From Bog-756 sp963777665 (GTDB lineage Bacteria; Actinomycetota; Acidimicrobiia; Acidimicrobiales; RAAP-2), in NCBI GenBank assembly GCA_963777665.1, contig CAVZRJ010000003.1, positions 248,001 through 312,000 of the forward strand: a stretch of 64,000 nucleotides of DNA, read 5' to 3'. The position numbers and the translations under genes were made by a program. Positions 44,923-52,827 of the stretch are shown piece by piece (positions within the stretch are counted from its first letter, which is position 1; each line of letters opens with the position of its first letter). Under the pieces are notes generated by a model. It saw only the letters and a list, made by a program, of their open reading frames with translations, had not been told where the DNA came from and did not search any database.

Positions 44923-44937
44923 GTACTCGGTAAGTAC
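44923..44937. promoter_or_regulatory. Small palindrome upstream of the TacA-like antitoxin
   Basis: GTACT (44923-44927) and AGTAC (44933-44937), separated by CGGTA, ten bases before ATG 44947. Position fits an operator bound by the ribbon-helix-helix antitoxin or the TA complex. The arms are short. Confidence 0.45.
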
Positions 44938-44946
44938 AATATCCGT

Positions 44947-45231
44947 ATGAGCCCTGTGGAACACAAGCGTGAAGGCCGGATCAACCTGCGAGTCGATCCC
45001 GACCAGGAGGCGCGGCTGCGCGCGGCTGCCGAAGCGAACGGTGAGAGCCTCACCGGCTTTCTTCTCGCTGCCGGAGCTGAGCGGGCACAGGCGGTTCTCG
45101 AGCGTACGAGCCGAATTGCCCTGAGCGCAACGGCCTTCGAGCAGTTCATTGCCGCGTTGGACGCCAAACCCGAGCTCATGCCAACCCTCAGGCGGTACGC
45201 CTCGGAGCCAGGTCCGATCCCCTCCCGGTGA
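44947..45231 (+). CDS. DUF1778 (TacA-like) ribbon-helix-helix antitoxin
   Basis: 94 aa from ATG 44947. KREGRINLRVDPDQEARLRAAAEANGESLTGFLLAAGAERAQAVLERTSRIALSATAFEQFIAALD is the standard DUF1778 layout: N-terminal RHH strand and helices, then a toxin-neutralising C-terminal helix. The stop overlaps the GTG start of a GNAT toxin (GTGA), the classic TacAT order. Confidence 0.9.
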   Translation: MSPVEHKREGRINLRVDPDQEARLRAAAEANGESLTGFLLAAGAERAQAVLERTSRIALSATAFEQFIAALDAKPELMPTLRRYASEPGPIPSR

Positions 45232-45728
45232 CCGCTGGGTCGCTGCGGCGGGTTGAGCTACTCTCGGGTACTCACGACTTCGGCCAGTTCGACTCCGGGG
45301 TGCCCGAGCTCGATCGCTGGCTGCGGAACTCTGCCGAGGTCGCTCACGCCGCTGGCACGGCGGCAACCTACGTGCTGTGTCGGGGCCACGAAGTTATCGG
45401 TTACTACGCCGTGGCGATGAGCTCGGTGATCCACGCCACAGCGCCTTCTCGTCTTCGACGGGGGATGCCCGACCCCGTGCCCGTTGTCCTCTTGGCACGG
45501 CTGGCGATCGATCGAAGCGAGCAGGGTCACCATCTTGGGGGGCACTTGCTGGTCGATGCCCTCCGACGCTGCGTGAGAGGCGGCCGGGAGTTCGGCGCCA
45601 GGGCCGTGGTGGTCGACGCCATCGACGAGCGAGCCGCAGAGTTCTACCGGCACTTCGACTTCCACGATTTCGATGCCCGCCGCCTGTGGCGCCGGCTCAG
45701 CGATATCGGAGCCGCGCTCGGGGAGTGA
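45228..45728 (+). CDS. GNAT acetyltransferase toxin (TacT-like)
   Basis: 166 aa. TSGTHDFGQFDSG-like N-terminus (LLSGTHDFGQFDSGVPELDRWLRNSAEVAHAAGTAATYVLC), GYYAVAMSSV, the acetyl-CoA loop LLARLAIDRSEQGHHLGGHLLVDALRRC and VVVDAIDERAAEFYRHFDFHDF. TacT-type toxins acetylate aminoacyl-tRNA and block translation. The catalytic Tyr (EFYRHFDF) is present. Overlaps its antitoxin gene by four bases. It probably stabilises the island. Confidence 0.9.
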   Translation: MTAGSLRRVELLSGTHDFGQFDSGVPELDRWLRNSAEVAHAAGTAATYVLCRGHEVIGYYAVAMSSVIHATAPSRLRRGMPDPVPVVLLARLAIDRSEQGHHLGGHLLVDALRRCVRGGREFGARAVVVDAIDERAAEFYRHFDFHDFDARRLWRRLSDIGAALGE

Positions 45729-45915
45729 GGTAATGGCCACTGGGATTTTCGGGATGGCTGAGTTGATGGCGCGCAGAAGGTCCCCTGTTTCTCGGGACCC
45801 GATACCGCCTGGGACGCGGTTGAGTAGGGCAATCGCCTATGCAGTGCGTAGGCATGACGCCGCGACCTGCAGCTTCGTCGGGCCTGGAACCCGATAGTCG
45901 TGCGTTGACGCGTAA

Positions 45916-45928
45916 CCCCCGCCACCAA
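45916..45928 (+). repeat. Copy of the tRNA-fMet 3' end (candidate att site)
   Basis: CCCCCGCCACCAA repeats the acceptor end of the initiator tRNA and includes an ACCA terminus. It lies between the TacAT pair and a permease gene lacking its 5' part, where an island boundary would be expected. An identical 13-mer is at 61282. Confidence 0.35.
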
Positions 45929-45982
45929 GTATGGGCGTTTTTCGCGCCTTCTTGCGTATGCACAGGCCGCTGACCAGCACGT

Positions 45983-47062
45983 TTGGTCGTCGTCGCCGTC
46001 CTCGGGCTGTCCGCGTCGTCCCAGGCCGGCCTGCTTGACGAGATAAACCAGCTCGGCACCAACCTGCTCACCGTCAGCAACGGTGAGACCTTCCTCGGCA
46101 CCCCGACCGAGTTGCCCGTCACGGCGCCCTCCATGATCGACAGAATCAGCGGAGTACAGCAGGTGCAGTCCACCGGGGCAGTCAGCGGTGCCAATGCCTA
46201 CCGCAGTCCGTACATCCCTGCGAGCAACACGAATTCCCTGACGGTCCAGGCCGCATCTCTCGACCTCCTCCCAGTCGTCGCCACTGGCGTTGCCCAGGGC
46301 CACTACCTCAACGCGGCCACCGCCCAAGAACCCGTTGCGGTACTCGGTGCCGTCGCCGCTCAGCGGCTCGGGATCGACCGCATCTACCCCGGGGAGCGGA
46401 TCTGGGCCGGCAGCCAGTGGCTCTACGTGGTCGGCATCCTCCGACCGGCGGTGCTGGCCTCCGCCATCGACTCCTCCGTACTGGTTGGCTACCCCGCAGC
46501 AGACAAGTACCTGGGCTTCAACGGGCATCCATCCACCATCTACCTTCGCACCCAAAACAGCCAGGTAACGACGGTCGATAACCTTCTCGCCGCTACCGCC
46601 AACCCCGAGAACCCCAACCAGGTGAACGTCAGCCAGCCATCGGCCGCTCTCGTCGCCGAGGCTGACGCTCAAAGTGCCCTCAACGGACTGTTCCTTGGCC
46701 TCGGCGCCGTTGCTCTCTTGGTCGGCGCGGTAGGCGTCGCCAACATCATGATCATCTCCGTCCTCGAACGTCGCTCTGAGATCGGACTGCGCCGCGCCCT
46801 TGGTGCCACCCGAGGCCACATTCGTGCCCAGTTCCTCTCCGAAGCTGTCCTGCTCGGTCTGCTCGGTGGCGCCGTCGGTGTTGCACTCGGCGTCGTGTCC
46901 ACCGCCGTCTACGCCAACATCAAAGGTTGGACCACCGTCGTGCCCGTCGAAGCCTGGGTCGGTGGCCTCGCCTCCTCGCTCATCATCGGAGCGGTTTCCG
47001 GGCTCATGCCCGCCCTACGCGCCGCCCGTCTCTCGCCCACCCAGGCCCTCTGGTCCGTATGA
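45983..47062 (+). pseudogene. MacB/FtsX-type ABC transporter permease lacking its N-terminus
   Basis: The frame opens VVVAVLGLSASSQAGLLDEINQLGTNLLTVSNG, which in complete MacB-type permeases is preceded by about 40-60 residues including the first TM helix. The periplasmic domain follows, then the C-terminal helices LGAVALLVGAVGVANIMIISVLERRSEIGLRRALGATRGHIRAQFLSEAVLLGLLGG and VGGLASSLIIGAVSGLMPALRAARLSPTQAL. No ATPase partner is present. The missing 5' end lies next to the tRNA-end repeat, consistent with truncation at an insertion boundary. Confidence 0.75.
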
Positions 47063-47084
47063 ATTCCGAGGAACGCCCCTGAGC

Positions 47085-47121
47085 GGCCCAGCGTCACGTC
47101 CGTCAAACGTCACACTGGGCC
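47085..47121. terminator. Hairpin between convergent permease and TetR genes
   Basis: Arms GGCCCAGCGTCACGT (47085-47099) and ACGTCACACTGGGCC (47107-47121) pair with two mismatches around a 7-base loop. It lies 23 bases after the permease stop and 30 bases beyond the tetR stop on the opposite strand, so it could terminate both. There is no long T-tract, only CCCCAAAA. Confidence 0.5.
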
Positions 47122-47150
47122 ATACCCCAAAATGACGCTACTGAACGAAT

Positions 47151-47756
47151 CTACGTGTGCCATACCGTTCGAGCGAGGGTGAGGACGTTTGCCGAGACTT
47201 CCGTGAGCGCTTGGTCTGGACCTGCCAGTGCATCAAACGTCTCGAAGCTCGTCAGGGAGAAGAGCATCCGGACTGCCTCATCAGGTTCGCATGCGAGGAG
47301 ATGTTGATCGTTCAATCGGGCGACCAGTACCGACAGTCCGGACCGGCGTCTCTCGTCTCGGGCAGAGATCACGACCCCGACTTCCTGTTCGAGAGCTGCG
47401 AGTGATCGGAGGCGGCGCATTACCAGCCGGTCAACATCCCAGAAGCGTCCGAAGCAGTCGATAAAGAGAGAGATCGATTCAAGCGGATCAGGGTTCATGA
47501 ATGCCGAGGCAAGGTCCGACATGTGCCCTGCCTCAGCGAGCGCATCACACAGTGCTTCGAGCAACCCGATCTTGGACTCGAACTGGTAGTACACCGTGGC
47601 CCGTGAGACGTCGGCCCTCTTGGCGACAGCATCCACGGTGAAGCTGGAGTAACTCGTCGCCTCGGCTAACAGCGTCCGGGCTGCGTCGATGACTCGTTGC
47701 CGACTCTCGTCGATCTGATCCTGACGCTTCCCGAGTTGGTAGGGGCGTGGACTCAT
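47151..47756 (-). CDS. TetR-family transcriptional regulator
   Basis: 201 aa from ATG 47756 (GAGGAA upstream). HTH: RQRVIDAARTLLAEATSYSSFTVDAVAKRADVSRATVYYQFESKIGLLEALCDALAE. The C-terminal ligand domain is helical and ordinary in length. It is divergent from the four-gene redox operon and almost certainly controls it and itself through the palindrome between them. Confidence 0.88.
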   Translation of the reverse strand: MSPRPYQLGKRQDQIDESRQRVIDAARTLLAEATSYSSFTVDAVAKRADVSRATVYYQFESKIGLLEALCDALAEAGHMSDLASAFMNPDPLESISLFIDCFGRFWDVDRLVMRRLRSLAALEQEVGVVISARDERRRSGLSVLVARLNDQHLLACEPDEAVRMLFSLTSFETFDALAGPDQALTEVSANVLTLARTVWHT

Positions 47757-47760
47757 GGGC

Positions 47761-47808
47761 TTGACAGGTTCCTCGCCCTGGATGATATTAATCAGACAAG
47801 CGGTCTGA
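47761..47808 (+). promoter_or_regulatory. Promoter and TetR operator of the redox operon
   Basis: A -35 TTGACA (47761-47766), 17-base spacer and weak -10 GATATT (47784-47789) are followed by the palindrome TCAGAC-AAGCG-GTCTGA (47792-47808). A TetR dimer there would sit on the transcription start. The -35 is only five bases upstream of the tetR start codon on the other strand, so binding could also affect tetR. Confidence 0.65.
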
Positions 47809-47834
47809 AGGAATGATACCAGGGAGTAGAAGCT

Positions 47835-48524
47835 TTGACCAGTACCCAAGGCAGTACGAACCAGCCCGAGATGAAGCTGGTCGTTCTTGGATCGACGGGA
47901 GCCACCGGACGACTGATGGTCGCCCAAGCCCTGGACCAGGGACATCACGTCACAGCTCTCGCACGGCATCCCGAGGCACTCGGCATCACTCACGCCCATC
48001 TCACGGTCGTTGCGTTCGACCTGCTCGCCCCGAAAGGGGACCTTGCTCCCGTGGTCGCAGATGCCGATGCTGTGCTCTCAGCCCTTGGGAGTCGTGAGCG
48101 GCGACCAACCACCGTCTACTCAGCGGTTGTCGCCGTGATGGCGAAAGCTATGGAGTCCGAGGGGGTACGACGACTGCTGTGCATCTCCTCCGATGGGATT
48201 GATATTCCACGAGCGTTGCCCTGGGCGCAGCGAGTCGTGATGTCGCAGATCATCCAGCGCATCTACAAACACCAATACGCCGACATGGTCCGCATGGAGA
48301 GCTTCCTCAAGACGACTTCGCTCGATTGGACCGTTGTCCGAGCACCTCGCTTGATCGACGGGCCACCGACTGGGCACACGAGAGTCTCAATCGGTGACCC
48401 GATTCTCGACGGAGGATCACTCCTTCGTGCAGACCTTGCCCAGTTCATGATCGATGCAGTCAATCAGCCGGAGACCTTTGGCCGTCTGGCCCATCTTGCA
48501 AGCCCACGGAGGGAATCGCCATGA
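47835..48524 (+). CDS. NAD(P)-binding NmrA-like/atypical SDR protein
   Basis: 229 aa from TTG 47835 with AGGGAG eight bases upstream. MKLVVLGSTGATGRLMVAQALDQGHHVTALARHPEAL holds the GxxGxxG nucleotide motif. DADAVLSALGSRERRPTTVYS, RRLLCISSDGI and LDWTVVRAPRLIDGP follow the NAD(P)H-binding/NmrA pattern. First gene of a tightly overlapping operon (ATGA junctions) with an SDR, a membrane protein and a Ddn-like protein. Confidence 0.85.
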   Translation: MTSTQGSTNQPEMKLVVLGSTGATGRLMVAQALDQGHHVTALARHPEALGITHAHLTVVAFDLLAPKGDLAPVVADADAVLSALGSRERRPTTVYSAVVAVMAKAMESEGVRRLLCISSDGIDIPRALPWAQRVVMSQIIQRIYKHQYADMVRMESFLKTTSLDWTVVRAPRLIDGPPTGHTRVSIGDPILDGGSLLRADLAQFMIDAVNQPETFGRLAHLASPRRESP

Positions 48525-49312
48525 CCGTCATATCCACAGAACCCGCACCAACGGCCACCTACCCTGATCTCAAGGGCAAGGTAGCCGTCATCACTGGAGG
48601 CTCTCGGGGCATCGGAGCAGCCACCGCAGTGGCGCTCGGGGTAAACGGGGCGTTGGTCGCCGTTGTGGGACGAGATCGGGATGCACTCGACAGCACCGTC
48701 GAAGCCGTGAGCGCAGTGGGATCGAAAGCAATTGGCGTCGTTGCTGACTGTACGGTGGAGGAGCAGCTTTCAGCACTCCGAAGCACAGTCAACGAGCAGC
48801 TCGGCGCTGTGGAGATCCTCGCCGTGTTTGCAGGTGGCAACGGCATGCCGGTACCCACGGGTGACGAGACCAGTGCGCACTGGCGTGAGGTCGTCGAGAC
48901 CGACCTCACTTCGAGCTTTCTGACCGTCTCTGCGTTCCTGCCGGACATGCTGTCCCGTCACTCCGGAGTGATTATCACGATGGCTTCGGCTGCCGCTAGG
49001 CAAGCAGCCAAATCTTCAGCCGCCTACGCAGCCTCCAAGGCAGGGGTCATTGCATTCAGCCGCCATCTTGCGGGCGAATACGCTCGCGACGGCATCCGCA
49101 TCAACTGCATCGCACCCTCAGCGATCGAGAATGACCGCATGCGCTCCTGGGTTCCAGAAGAACAACGGCGTGCGCTTGGTGAGGCGTTCCCGCTGGGACG
49201 CCTAGGGCAACCTGAAGACGTCGCCGCTGCAACCCTCTTCCTTGCATCGTCCGCCTCGTCGTGGATTACCGGGGCCACGCTCGATGTCGCTGGCGGGAAG
49301 ATCATGCTGTGA
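48521..49312 (+). CDS. Short-chain dehydrogenase/reductase
   Basis: 263 aa. Classical SDR: GKVAVITGGSRGIGAATAVALG (TGxxxGIG), VFAGGNG in place of NNAG, Ser in IITMASAAARQ, catalytic YAASK (SAAYAASKAGVIAFSRHLAGEYARDGIRINCIAPSAIEN), PLGRLGQPEDVAAATLFLASSASSWITGATLDVAGG. The substrate is unknown. Overlaps both neighbours by four bases. Confidence 0.92.
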   Translation: MTVISTEPAPTATYPDLKGKVAVITGGSRGIGAATAVALGVNGALVAVVGRDRDALDSTVEAVSAVGSKAIGVVADCTVEEQLSALRSTVNEQLGAVEILAVFAGGNGMPVPTGDETSAHWREVVETDLTSSFLTVSAFLPDMLSRHSGVIITMASAAARQAAKSSAAYAASKAGVIAFSRHLAGEYARDGIRINCIAPSAIENDRMRSWVPEEQRRALGEAFPLGRLGQPEDVAAATLFLASSASSWITGATLDVAGGKIML

Positions 49313-49797
49313 CCAGCGTCAGCACGGAAGAACGAGTCGCTCCAAGTAGCCTCAAGGCGCTCAACGGCTTACGAACAAACTCATTCGCAGCCGTCGTCAT
49401 GCTCCTTCTTGAATTCGGCCTCGGTGTCGGAGTCAATCTCTATGCCACGCTTCCCACCTCGGATCATGGGAAGGCGCTGTTCCCGGCCTTCGGGACCGCC
49501 GTCACTGGAGGACCCGTCGTTCTTGCCCTCCACGCAGTTCTCGGGACCATCCTCTTGATCACTGGGGTTTCGGCAGTCGTCCGTGCCGCTCTCCTTCGGC
49601 AAACTGCACTCATTGTGATTACGGGGGTCTCGTTGCTCGGGATCGTCGTGGCCTGGCTCTCTGGAGCACGGTTCGTTGGCACCATGGCAAACAGTGCATC
49701 CATGACGATGGCTATCGCTACCGGAGTCAGCCTCCTCGGCTATGCGCTCGTCCTGTTCATCGTTCCCGGATCATTACCGGAGAACAAAGCGCTATGA
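49309..49797 (+). CDS. Four-helix membrane protein
   Basis: 162 aa from GTG 49309, overlapping the SDR stop (GTGA). Four TM helices: FAAVVMLLLEFGLGVGVNLYA, GPVVLALHAVLGTILLITGVSAVV, LIVITGVSLLGIVVAWLSGA and MTMAIATGVSLLGYALVLFIV. It may be a membrane quinone- or haem-related partner of the redox enzymes, but no ligand motif is clear beyond one His in LALHAVLG. Confidence 0.7.
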   Translation: MTSVSTEERVAPSSLKALNGLRTNSFAAVVMLLLEFGLGVGVNLYATLPTSDHGKALFPAFGTAVTGGPVVLALHAVLGTILLITGVSAVVRAALLRQTALIVITGVSLLGIVVAWLSGARFVGTMANSASMTMAIATGVSLLGYALVLFIVPGSLPENKAL

Positions 49798-50285
49798 GCG
49801 ATCCGTCACGTCGTCCGCTCGGACGGCGACTGCAGGCCGATGTCATGCGGATCGTCAATGTGCCGATGCGGATCGTGCTCGGCCTCCCGGTGGCTACTCC
49901 ACTAGGTAAGCGCCTCATGCTTGCCTTCATCATCGGTCGGAAGAGCGGGAAGACGTACCACCAACCCATGAGCTACGTCAGAGACGGCAACACGCTGCTC
50001 ACGCCTGGTGGCGGAAAGTGGAAGTTGAACCTGCAGGATGGAAAGCCAGTTCGACTTCGGATTCGAGGACAAGATGTCTCCGCTCGTCCTGAGCTGGTCA
50101 GCGACATCGATGAGGTCGATCGCCTCCTGTCTGTGATCGTGAAGACGAACCCCAGTGCCGATTCGTTTGTTCGCATTCCAAGGAATTCCGACGGGAGTCT
50201 CGACCGGACGGGATTGCAGATAGCCCTTGACTACGGTTTCCGCATCGTCAGATGGCACCTCGATGAGTCGCAAGACCTGCCTTGA
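49794..50285 (+). CDS. Ddn-like (F420-dependent nitroreductase/quinone reductase family) protein
   Basis: 163 aa. MRIVLGLPVATPLGKRLMLAFIIGRKSGKTYHQPMSYVRDGNTLLTPGGGKWKLNLQDGKPVRLRIRGQDVSARPELV is the split-barrel DUF385/Ddn signature (GRKSGK..HQP for deazaflavin phosphate). It implies coenzyme F420 use, as in other actinobacteria. Last gene of the TetR-controlled operon; overlaps the membrane protein gene (ATGA). Confidence 0.85.
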   Translation: MSDPSRRPLGRRLQADVMRIVNVPMRIVLGLPVATPLGKRLMLAFIIGRKSGKTYHQPMSYVRDGNTLLTPGGGKWKLNLQDGKPVRLRIRGQDVSARPELVSDIDEVDRLLSVIVKTNPSADSFVRIPRNSDGSLDRTGLQIALDYGFRIVRWHLDESQDLP

Positions 50286-50305
50286 GTTGGTAGCTTGACG
50301 GTGCT

Positions 50306-50332
50306 CCAAACGTCACAGGCTGTAACGTTTGG
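50306..50332. terminator. Near-perfect 27-base palindrome after the redox operon
   Basis: Outer arms CCAAACGT (50306-50313) and ACGTTTGG (50325-50332), inner arms ACAG and CTGT, one mismatch and a single central G. It lies 20 bases past the last stop. Without a T-tract it may be a weak terminator or a protein-binding site. Confidence 0.45.
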
Positions 50333-50428
50333 GTATACGCCAGCCTGACGTCAGGATTGTCCCCTCCCCGTGACGTCGCGCGAGTTCGGGACGGTGGCTT
50401 GGCGGTCGTTACGGAGCGGGTCTGGACT

Positions 50429-51088
50429 CTATCTCGACACATCAGGACCGACAGGGATGAGCAGCAGCCGAAACTCCGCGGCGGCGTGACCCGACCCGCT
50501 GACGGTCGAGTAGTTGCGCCAGTGGAGGACGTACGTGCCTTCGAGCGGAATCGCCTCCTCGCGCTTGTTCTTCGTCCCCGCTCCCGTCTTGGCACCCCAG
50601 TCCCGAACGCCGTGAAGCGTCATCCCCTCACTCAGGCGGAAGGCGGCAGCATTGCTGACGGTGCTCGCCTTCGGACGCCAGTAGTAGGAGTCATTCGAGA
50701 CCGCGATGGCGGCACCGTTCCATCCCGGACGGCCATCGATGAACCTCTCGACTCGTGAGATGTCCTTGACGACGTCGTAGCCTCTGACGTCCCCGGCCCC
50801 GTGGTTCTTCAGCTCAAAGCGTTCCCCCGCCACCTCGCCTGACCAGAACCGAGTCAGGTACTTCAGCTCCAGGGCGGTGAAGCGGCCCAGGTCCGGCCGG
50901 GAGCACGCCACGTCGAGATGCGTCCCCGGCTCCGGGCGCGTTTCGAGTCGCACCCGCATCTCCGGGTCACGACGCTGAAGCTCCCAGGCGAGAGCGAGCT
51001 GAAGATCGGCCTCGGAATGGAACACCGGGCGGTAGGTCGCCAGACCAACGAAAGCTTCACCAAGCTCAACACTTCCGGCGACCAGCAT
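50429..51088 (-). CDS. PD-(D/E)xK nuclease-like protein
   Basis: 219 aa from ATG 51088. FHSEADLQLALAWELQRRDPEMRVRLETRPEPGTHLDVACSRPDLGRFTALELKYLTRFW gives the Asp (HLDVAC) and the ExK (ALELKYL) of a PD-(D/E)xK core. A later segment DVVKDISRVERFIDG fits the C-terminal helix. It could be a restriction-type or DNA-repair endonuclease. No methyltransferase is nearby. It lies 10 bases after the serine recombinase gene and is probably co-transcribed. Confidence 0.65.
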   Translation of the reverse strand: MLVAGSVELGEAFVGLATYRPVFHSEADLQLALAWELQRRDPEMRVRLETRPEPGTHLDVACSRPDLGRFTALELKYLTRFWSGEVAGERFELKNHGAGDVRGYDVVKDISRVERFIDGRPGWNGAAIAVSNDSYYWRPKASTVSNAAAFRLSEGMTLHGVRDWGAKTGAGTKNKREEAIPLEGTYVLHWRNYSTVSGSGHAAAEFRLLLIPVGPDVSR

Positions 51089-51098
51089 GACCACGACA

Positions 51099-51662
51099 CT
51101 ACGTGTCGGTTCGGTCTCCGGCCGGGAGCCAGCGGTAGAGGGTCGGGAGCGAGACGCCCAGGTCGGCGGCCACATCCCGAGGAAACGCTCCGCCAGCGAG
51201 CAGCAGCCGGGCGGACTCCATCTTGCTCTCCGTCATGATCCGCTTACGGCCGCCACGGCAACCTTGGCGCTCGGCTGCGGCGAGCCCGGCGCGGGTCCGT
51301 TCGACGATCAGCTCGCGTTCCATCTCTGCGAGGCTGGCCATGACGTGAAAGAAGAACCGACCGGCCGGCGTGCTCGTGTCGATCGAGTCGGTGATGCTCA
51401 CGAAGTTCACCCCGTCGCGCTCGAAGCCGCTCACGAGGTCGACGAGCTGCTTGACGCTCCTGCCGAGCCGGTCGAGCTTCCAGACGACGAAAGTGTCGCC
51501 GTCCCGGAGCTGGTCGAGGGCGCGGTGAAGCCCAGGACGATCGGCGACCCGTCCGCTAGCCGTGTCGTCGTAGAGCTTTTCGCATCCCGCGGCTCTCAGC
51601 GCTTCGTGCTGGACATCGAGGCGCTGGTCTGCCGTGGAGACGCGGGCGTAGCCGATGCGCAC
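51099..51662 (-). CDS. Serine recombinase (resolvase/invertase family)
   Basis: 187 aa. Nucleophile Ser in MRIGYARVSTADQRLDVQ, then DDTASGRVADRPGL, VVWKLDRLGRSVKQLVDLV, SIDTSTPAGRFFFHVMASLAEMERELIVERTRAGL and a C-terminal HTH (AFPRDVAADLGVSLPTLYRWL). It is full-length for a small resolvase/invertase. A 46-base palindromic element upstream (51774-51819) is a candidate recombination or regulatory site. Confidence 0.92.
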   Translation of the reverse strand: MRIGYARVSTADQRLDVQHEALRAAGCEKLYDDTASGRVADRPGLHRALDQLRDGDTFVVWKLDRLGRSVKQLVDLVSGFERDGVNFVSITDSIDTSTPAGRFFFHVMASLAEMERELIVERTRAGLAAAERQGCRGGRKRIMTESKMESARLLLAGGAFPRDVAADLGVSLPTLYRWLPAGDRTDT

Positions 51663-51773
51663 TTCGGAATCCTCCGTGGTCCGGTTCTCAGAACTCGCGG
51701 AGACCCGGACGTACCGAGAACAGGATACGAGAAAGGGTTTCGAGAATGACCGTCGAGATCACCGCCGACCTCG

Positions 51774-51819
51774 GCGACGGCGATCGTCATTCTTCTCACA
51801 GACGTTCGTTTGTGAGAAG
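51774..51819. repeat. 46-base palindrome-containing element, copy 1
   Basis: It starts GCGACGG, contains TCGTCAT and ends in a perfect 9-base inverted repeat CTTCTCACA/TGTGAGAAG around a 10-base loop (GACGTTCGTT). It lies 112 bases upstream of the serine recombinase start. A second copy is 562 bases away in the same orientation. Confidence 0.7.
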
Positions 51820-51837
51820 TATCAAGGAGCCAGGCAT

Positions 51838-52203
51838 CTACTCCTCGCCAGAGAACCGCTCCCATGCTGACTGCCGAGTCATCCCCAAGGACGATCCAAT
51901 GGCCGCCCACGTTGCGCCAAGGTCTCTCGCCCGCTTCACGAATCGCGTGAGGTTGCTTTCGGCCTGGGCACCTGCGGCAGTCATCCGAGGGAGACTGGCA
52001 AGTACGCCGTCGAGGTCAAGGCTGTCTTCCCACGATGCCAGCCCTGGCGGCAAGGACGGTGGGTTGCTGATGATCTGACCGCAAAGGTCTACGCACTCGT
52101 TGCAGATGTAAACCCCTGGCCCGGCAACCAATTTTGCAACTTCGGTGCTCGGCTTCAGACAGAACGAGCACGACGTGGCGACGCTCTCTTCGGTGACGGC
52201 CAT
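51838..52203 (-). CDS. ClpX-type C4 zinc-finger protein with C-terminal HTH
   Basis: 121 aa. The N-terminal zinc finger (C12, C15, C34, C37: SCSFCLKPSTEVAKLVAGPGVYICNECVDLC) matches the ClpX N-terminal finger. There is no AAA+ domain. The C-terminal NLTRFVKRARDLGATWAAIGSSLGMTRQSAWERF is an HTH. Such ClpX-finger/HTH proteins are known as small stand-alone proteins of unknown role. It lies between the two 46-base elements. Confidence 0.8.
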   Translation of the reverse strand: MAVTEESVATSCSFCLKPSTEVAKLVAGPGVYICNECVDLCGQIISNPPSLPPGLASWEDSLDLDGVLASLPRMTAAGAQAESNLTRFVKRARDLGATWAAIGSSLGMTRQSAWERFSGEE

Positions 52204-52335
52204 GGCTTCTCCTTCGGTGTTTGGCCCGCGTGTCAGGTATTACCTTACACCGTCAGGGCGAGCCTGACAACAGGGTTTCACCACCATCTGATCTCCGCCG
52301 CATTGTCCAGGAGCTGACGGCCACAGTCGCCCTCC

Positions 52336-52382
52336 GCGACGGTTTCTCGTCATCCTTCTCGCAGACGGTCGTTTACGAGAAG
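52336..52382. repeat. 46-base palindrome-containing element, copy 2
   Basis: About 47 bases aligned to copy 1: GCGACGG, TCGTCAT, CTTCTCGCA, GACGGTCGTT, TACGAGAAG. The stem is kept despite base changes (A:T in copy 1 versus G:C here, plus one C:A mismatch). It lies 133 bases upstream of the zinc-finger/HTH gene. A further palindrome GCCCTTCAGAAGGGC follows at 52383-52397. Confidence 0.7.
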
Positions 52383-52387
52383 GCCCT

Positions 52388-52663
52388 TCAGAAGGGCACG
52401 TCGTCTGGATCAATGTCCAGCGGGATGCTGCTCTTACCGGTGCGAGCTTCTAACGACCCCAGAGCAGAATCGACACGCCATGCCCCGGACACCTGGGTAT
52501 TGGTCTTCTGAGCCTCTCGTAATCGCCGAAGTTGATCGGTCGATGCCGACGTACTGTCTTTCCACAGGGGTTCTCCTTCGTCGTGGTTGGGTTGGTTTGG
52601 CAACCTCGAGTGTGTCAACACTCGGTCCACCACGACGAGGGGAACTCTTGACCTCTCCTGCAC
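52388..52663 (-). CDS. Hypothetical small protein
   Basis: 91 aa. The second half (STDQLRRLREAQKTNTQVSG with AWRVDSALGSLEARTGKSSI) and its LDIDPDDVPF ending look protein-like; the first half is less convincing. No family recognised. It would be transcribed toward the element at 52336. Confidence 0.35.
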   Translation of the reverse strand: MQERSRVPLVVVDRVLTHSRLPNQPNHDEGEPLWKDSTSASTDQLRRLREAQKTNTQVSGAWRVDSALGSLEARTGKSSIPLDIDPDDVPF

Positions 52664-52716
52664 TGCGCGCCATCTTCAGCTCCAACGACGGCGTCCGTGC
52701 GCCCCATCGACGCCGG

Positions 52717-52827
52717 TCACGCGGGAGCGGCGCAGCGCTCCTTCATCACATCAGTGACAGCGGCCTCATCAGCGATCCGCTGATTCATGCCCAAGTCCTT
52801 GCTGCTCTGACGACTCTTCTTGCTCAC
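52717..52827 (-). CDS. Possible 36-aa small protein
   Basis: GTG 52827 starts VSKKSRQSSKDLGMNQRIAD followed by EAAVTDVMKERCAAPA and TGA. AGGCGG lies directly before the start, closer than usual. The composition is helical and charged. No homology is claimed; it may be a remnant of a longer gene. Confidence 0.25.
   Translation of the reverse strand: MSKKSRQSSKDLGMNQRIADEAAVTDVMKERCAAPA

Noticed and set aside
45697..46194. 165-codon minus-strand frame over the permease start
   Set aside because: Antisense to the recognisable MacB-type sequence; no family features.
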